NCBI GenBank assembly: GCA_949318235.1
Contig: OX439131.1
Location: 33,766,930-33,830,929, forward strand
Length of the DNA stretch: 64,000 nucleotides
Reading direction: 5' to 3'
DNA from: Ecdyonurus torrentis
Taxonomy: Eukaryota; Arthropoda; Insecta; Ephemeroptera; Heptageniidae
Each line of letters opens with the position of its first letter. Position 1 is the stretch's first letter. A program made the position numbers and the translations under genes. Below the pieces are notes generated by a model, which was given only the letters and a program-made list of their open reading frames with translations, was not told the DNA's origin and made no database searches. This document shows positions 53,247 to 64,000 of this stretch, in pieces.

Positions 53247-55987
53247 ATGTGTGTTTACATACATATTTTACTCATTTTCCTTGTACCGCAAGGAAATACA
53301 ATTTTTTCACAACTATATAGACTGAAATGCATCACTAAAATTGAAAGTTATTCATTTCATTTCGGTACAGTTGAGATCTTGTAAAACAAAAAAATTGCAA
53401 TGTTAAGATTGTCTCGAACCTGAATAGCAATGCGTACGCTGAGCTGTGCTCCACTGCAGTCCACACTTTTGTCAGGCTCTTTGCCCAGCAGCATATGAAT
53501 TTTCTCAACCACTTTCAATTCATCACAGTCCTTAGTAAGGAGAACTGTGTGATCAGCACCTATCTTTTTAGCCAGAGCAAGACGATTCTCCATCAGATCT
53601 AAACAAAAATGTTTTGCCTAAATTAGCTGTAAAATAAAATATTCACATTATCATTTCAGATGTTATATTACATTAAAAATCTAGCAAAAAAATTAATTTG
53701 TAACTTCTAGCTCTAATAAATTTTCAAATAAAACTTTTTGAAAAATTTGAATGAAAATGATAGGAGAAACCAGCAAGGACCTTAGCATAGAGAAGAGAGT
53801 CCCATATTTTGGTGAAAATCTTGCTAGCATAGATATAAAAAACAATACACCGGAAATATTTTGGCAATAAACTCCAAGAGAGATGGAGTGAGTTATGCCT
53901 TCATCAGTCCTTACAGACTCCCTAGACTTACAGACTCAGGAGTCTGTAAGGACTGATGAAGGCATAAAACACACTCCATCTCTCTTGGAGTATATTGCGA
54001 AAATATTTCCAATTATGGGACTCTCTTCACTATGGTAAGGCCCTTGCTGGTTTCTCCTATTCATTTCTTTCAAATTTATCATACCTAACCGCAATGGTTT
54101 ATTTTCCTTAATATATCTCTTACCAAAAATTTAACAGTAAAAATTATAAAAATTATTTATTTCTCGCATTCATTCATTCATTCATTTTTTTTTTTTTCAA
54201 TTTTTTTCTTTCTTTTTTTTCTTTTTTTTTTTTTTTTTACTTTTTAGTTTTTAATACTACAACTTCTTTAGGGAAAAATTAACAGTATTGTACCTGTTAT
54301 GATAACACTGGTTGCCCCCATCGCCTTTGCACTTAGCAAAGTGACCAGTCCAATAGGTCCTGCACCACAAATGAGGACCGTGGAGCCGAGACAAACCTTG
54401 GCACGCCTGCATGCATGGACTCCAACAGACAATGGTTCTAATAATGCTCCTTCTTCCAGAGAAACATGATCAGGTAACCTATGAATTTTAAGAGACTATA
54501 TTATTATTATTACCATTTAAGAATATAATTAAATATGGGCAGCTTATAAGAGTGAAACGGAAGAGAAAAAGTAACTTTTATGCTAGATTAGAGAACTCTC
54601 AGCCGTTCTGTCAATCTAATATTTACTATATATCTCATATTTCCCTAAATCTTTTTACTTCATCTATAATGGTATTTTGTATCAATTAAAGGAAAAAAAC
54701 ATCGCAGTTAGGATCAATAATAAAGAACAGGATAGAATTACCAGCAAGGGCTTTACCACAGTAGAAGTTCTATGGAGAGGTCGAGAGGTCTCGCGTGGCA
54801 CAGTATTTTGTTATAAAAAGTTTATTTTATAGCTGAGAGCTTTCGTCATGTGTTAATGATATTATCAATCAAAGAAGAAATTTACTTGAGCATATCACTG
54901 AGCAGTGTCTCTTCTTGTACTTGTCGTCTTGTCTTGTCGTCCTTACCACAGTGCAAGACAAGACACTACTCAGTGATAAGCGCAAGTAAATTTCTTCTTT
55001 GATTGATAATGTCATTAACACATGACGAAAGCTCTCAGTTATACAATAAACTTTTTATAAAAAAATACTGTGCCTCGCGAGACCTCGACCTCTCCATAGA
55101 ACTTCTACTGCTGGTAATTCTATCCTTTTCACTATTACAAATCTTTTTTATATGGTTAATAAATTCGAAAAGTATTATAAAGCTTCTTACTTATAGCAAA
55201 AATCTGCTGCATGTGTGTAATATTGACACAGATTTCCGTCATAAGGAGGAGTAGCACAGAAGGCAATATCAGGACATAAATTGTAACGACCTTCTTTGCA
55301 GTAATCACACTTACGACAAGGCACTCCTGGTTCAACAGCAACTCGGTCACCTTAAATGAAACCACACTAAATCAATAAAACTTTTTATTATTAGAAATTA
55401 CGTAAAAAAAATTTAATCCATACCAGGTTTTAAGTTTTTCACACTTTTGCCAACCTTGACAACAGTACCACTTGCTTCATGACCAATGACCATGGGAGCT
55501 TTAACCACAAAGTGGCCAATGGCTCCATTCACCCAGTAGTGAACATCAGAACCACAGATTCCAACTCTGCCCATTTCAAGCAGAACCTCTGAAATATAAT
55601 TAATATATTTATATAGTACATGTTTCTCTATAATATCTACATTGAAAGAAAAATATAAAGAGAAGCTATCTTACCATCATCTCTGGGTACAGGAATGGTT
55701 CTCTTTTCCTGGTGGAATAAGACATAAAAATCAGCTTTGCTATCGTATCCACAAATATAATGATGAGAATCCTATACCTGTTGATTCTTACATCATCTCT
55801 CTGTCATCATATATAACTTACAAAAATATTACCACTTATGAGTTCATATTATTTAGTTTAGACGTATGGGTTGAAAATAAAGTAAAGGATTGTAAGGGAT
55901 TTTGAAATCAAAATAGTGCCAACTCACCAATCTTAGATCATTAACCTTGTAGAGTACAGCAGTCAAATTCTCCTTTTCATTGCCCAT
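52446..55987 (-). CDS. SORD: Sorbitol dehydrogenase, zinc-dependent medium-chain dehydrogenase
   Basis: Eight coding exons, 5' to 3': 55987-55928, 55708-55675, 55588-55424, 55350-55191, 54478-54294, 53598-53420, 53100-52979 and 52602-52446 (TAA). The joined frame is 353 aa, close to the family's usual 350-357. It oxidises sorbitol and other polyols with NAD+ in the polyol pathway. Catalytic-zinc ligands are visible as [10 protein letters not shown] (Cys) and VIGHEASG (His-Glu), and the Rossmann NAD site as GAGPIGL. The lobe [18 protein letters not shown] keeps four cysteines that would bind the structural zinc. The start [20 protein letters not shown] fits the family N terminus. Foldback elements sit in the introns at 53.7-54.1 and 54.7-55.1 kb. 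Xylitol dehydrogenase would look similar. Confidence 0.95.
53159..53245. repeat. (GT)n microsatellite in SORD intron
   Basis: About 85 bp of uninterrupted GT followed by TTTATGTGTG. Confidence 0.95.
53736..54122. mobile_element. Family A foldback in SORD intron
   Basis: AGGAGAAACCAGCAAGGACC pairs with AAGGCCCTTGCTGGTTTCTCC. Inner arms AGTCTGTAAGGACTGATGAA face each other around 53920-53960. The right end reads CATACCTAACCGCAATGG, the family's shared terminus. Confidence 0.7.
54688..55136. mobile_element. Foldback sharing the family A and ribozyme-element terminus
   Basis: The left end GAAAAAAACATCGCAGTTAG matches the terminus of 36590 and 60195. Arms contain AGAATTACCAGCAAGGGC, CTCGCGTGGCACAGTATTTT and ATCAATCAAAGAAGAAATTT with complements at 54980-55130. 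A GTCAT/ATGAC stem followed by GAAAGC in each arm resembles a decayed hammerhead stem II. Confidence 0.6.
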
Positions 55988-57169
55988 CTTCTCTGTTCTC
56001 CAGTCAAGAAAGTGAGGATCTCTATGTAGATATTTTCTTATAATCTATAATTTTTAAGAACTAAAGAACCCCGCCTCTTCCATGCAGCTGACAGACTCAG
56101 CCAATCACATTCAACAAACCTGTTTACTGTGCGTTGGAAGAACCAATGAAAATGCTTTACAAGTCAAAGCGGTATTTTTGAAAGATTACAAAATATGCAA
56201 TAAATCATTGGAATTCAATGTGATCCTTTTAACTTACAAATATTTTTCAAGGCTGAATATATATATATATATATATATTAGTTTCAAGCAGCCAATAAAA
56301 ATAATACTCTCACTTCTCTTATCTTGTGTATACAATAAGTCACGAAAGTCAAAGGTTATACCAAAGTCATAAAAGTCAATTTACATTTTGTATACAATAA
56401 TATGCTGGACTTGAAAAGAAATTTCTCATAAAAAAATAAAAAACATATTCATATTGATTAAAGTGCAAGTCTGTGAACCACAGCAAACTTGATAAATCCA
56501 ACTTTATCTGTGAGGCATAATACTATCAATTATAGATGTACAAATAAACAGATCAATTCAAATAAGAGTGTATGCTAACTAACAAAGATCATGATATCAT
56601 TGAAATCATCACCATTTTACTGATATCTAATGAATACATATGAATCAATAAGACACTTTTTAGTCATTGCTTATATATTTTGTACAGGCATTTTGCAATT
56701 TCTAAAACAAAACTCAGGAATCAAATGAAATGAAGAAAAAAAAAGTTAAAAATTACAATGAAGACACATTTAGAAAGCAAAAAGTATTGTAGAAATAACA
56801 ATTCAATGTTTCTGCGTCAAAACGGAGGACTGTATTTGTACTTTCCCCAGCGCGGCGAGTGGACAAGTGGTCATTCACTTAAAATTGTGGATGTTCCATG
56901 GTGGAAAGTGCAGAAGCTAAACTTGCCACACTGGTGGAAAGTGCAGATATTCCATTTTGTCGTGGAAACATGGAATTGCATGACCTAAATAAAAAAATAT
57001 TTAAAATAAACAATATTCTCTATTAAAATAATAATAAACTATGTATGTATATATAGGTCTATAACATTTCAGCATTTTATTTATGAATAATAAACTTAAA
57101 GTTATTTTGTTTTTGCTTGATTTTTAATTCAATAAATTTATAATTACATAATTAACAAATAGTATTATC
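55988..57169. other. Intergenic region between RIOK2 3' end and SORD 5' end
   Basis: Contains the presumed SORD promoter and a short (TA)n at 56259-56279. No recognised gene. A frame at 56758-56988 (MKTHLESKKYCRNNNSMFLR) is not recognised. Confidence 0.4.

Positions 57170-64000
<6,831 letters not shown>

Noticed and set aside
53880..53965. CTGATGA in family A arms as a further hammerhead
   Set aside because: It is followed by AGGCATAA with no stem II partner and no GAAA, and other copies read CTGACAA. The core is not conserved in the family.

Overview
This is a nuclear genome window from an invertebrate animal. It is AT-rich and carries spliced genes with GT-AG introns, microsatellites, and a very heavy load of short inverted-repeat transposons. 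Animal origin is supported by a tandem-Tudor plus tandem-BRCT 53BP1 gene and a COP9 subunit 2 that is nearly collinear with the vertebrate protein. I cannot assign a phylum from the sequence alone.

Gene layout, left to right: LSM6 (minus strand, first coding exon only, about 6.7 kb); MIC60/mitofilin (plus, 7.8-19.2 kb), head-to-head with LSM6; COPS2/CSN2 (plus, 22.9-29.7 kb, complete, 444 aa); TP53BP1 (minus, 32.2-50.8 kb, 17 exons, 1100 aa); sorbitol dehydrogenase SORD (minus, 52.4-56.0 kb, 8 exons, 353 aa); and RIOK2 (minus, 57.2 kb to the right edge, missing its first exon or exons). All models were built by hand, and phases agree across every junction listed. These are unrelated housekeeping genes (RNA decay and splicing, mitochondrial cristae, deneddylation, DNA double-strand-break signalling, polyol metabolism, 40S maturation). 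COPS2, TP53BP1 and SORD also share human chromosome 15q, so part of the order may be old linkage.

Nearly all other DNA is mobile elements, most of them foldbacks without coding capacity, often nested in one another and inside introns. Several are defined by exact target-site duplications: hAT-type (8 bp) at 2487-4206 and 43008-48694, Mutator-like (9 bp) at 3692-4048 and 21974-22548, mariner/Tc-type (TA) at 4922-6245, 11988-13948 and 14269-15368, and several TTAA families.

The most notable finding is a set of five type I hammerhead ribozymes with complete catalytic cores. Four occur as mirror-image pairs inside two 1.7-kb elements (36590-38277 in a TP53BP1 intron, 60195-61892 in a RIOK2 intron). 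Each element is flanked by a perfect 14-bp duplication, and each ribozyme lies just downstream of a TATA-box promoter. The fifth (18175-18234) lies in a MIC60 intron. In all three host introns one ribozyme is in the sense orientation of the host gene. The arrangement resembles Penelope-like elements and retrozymes.
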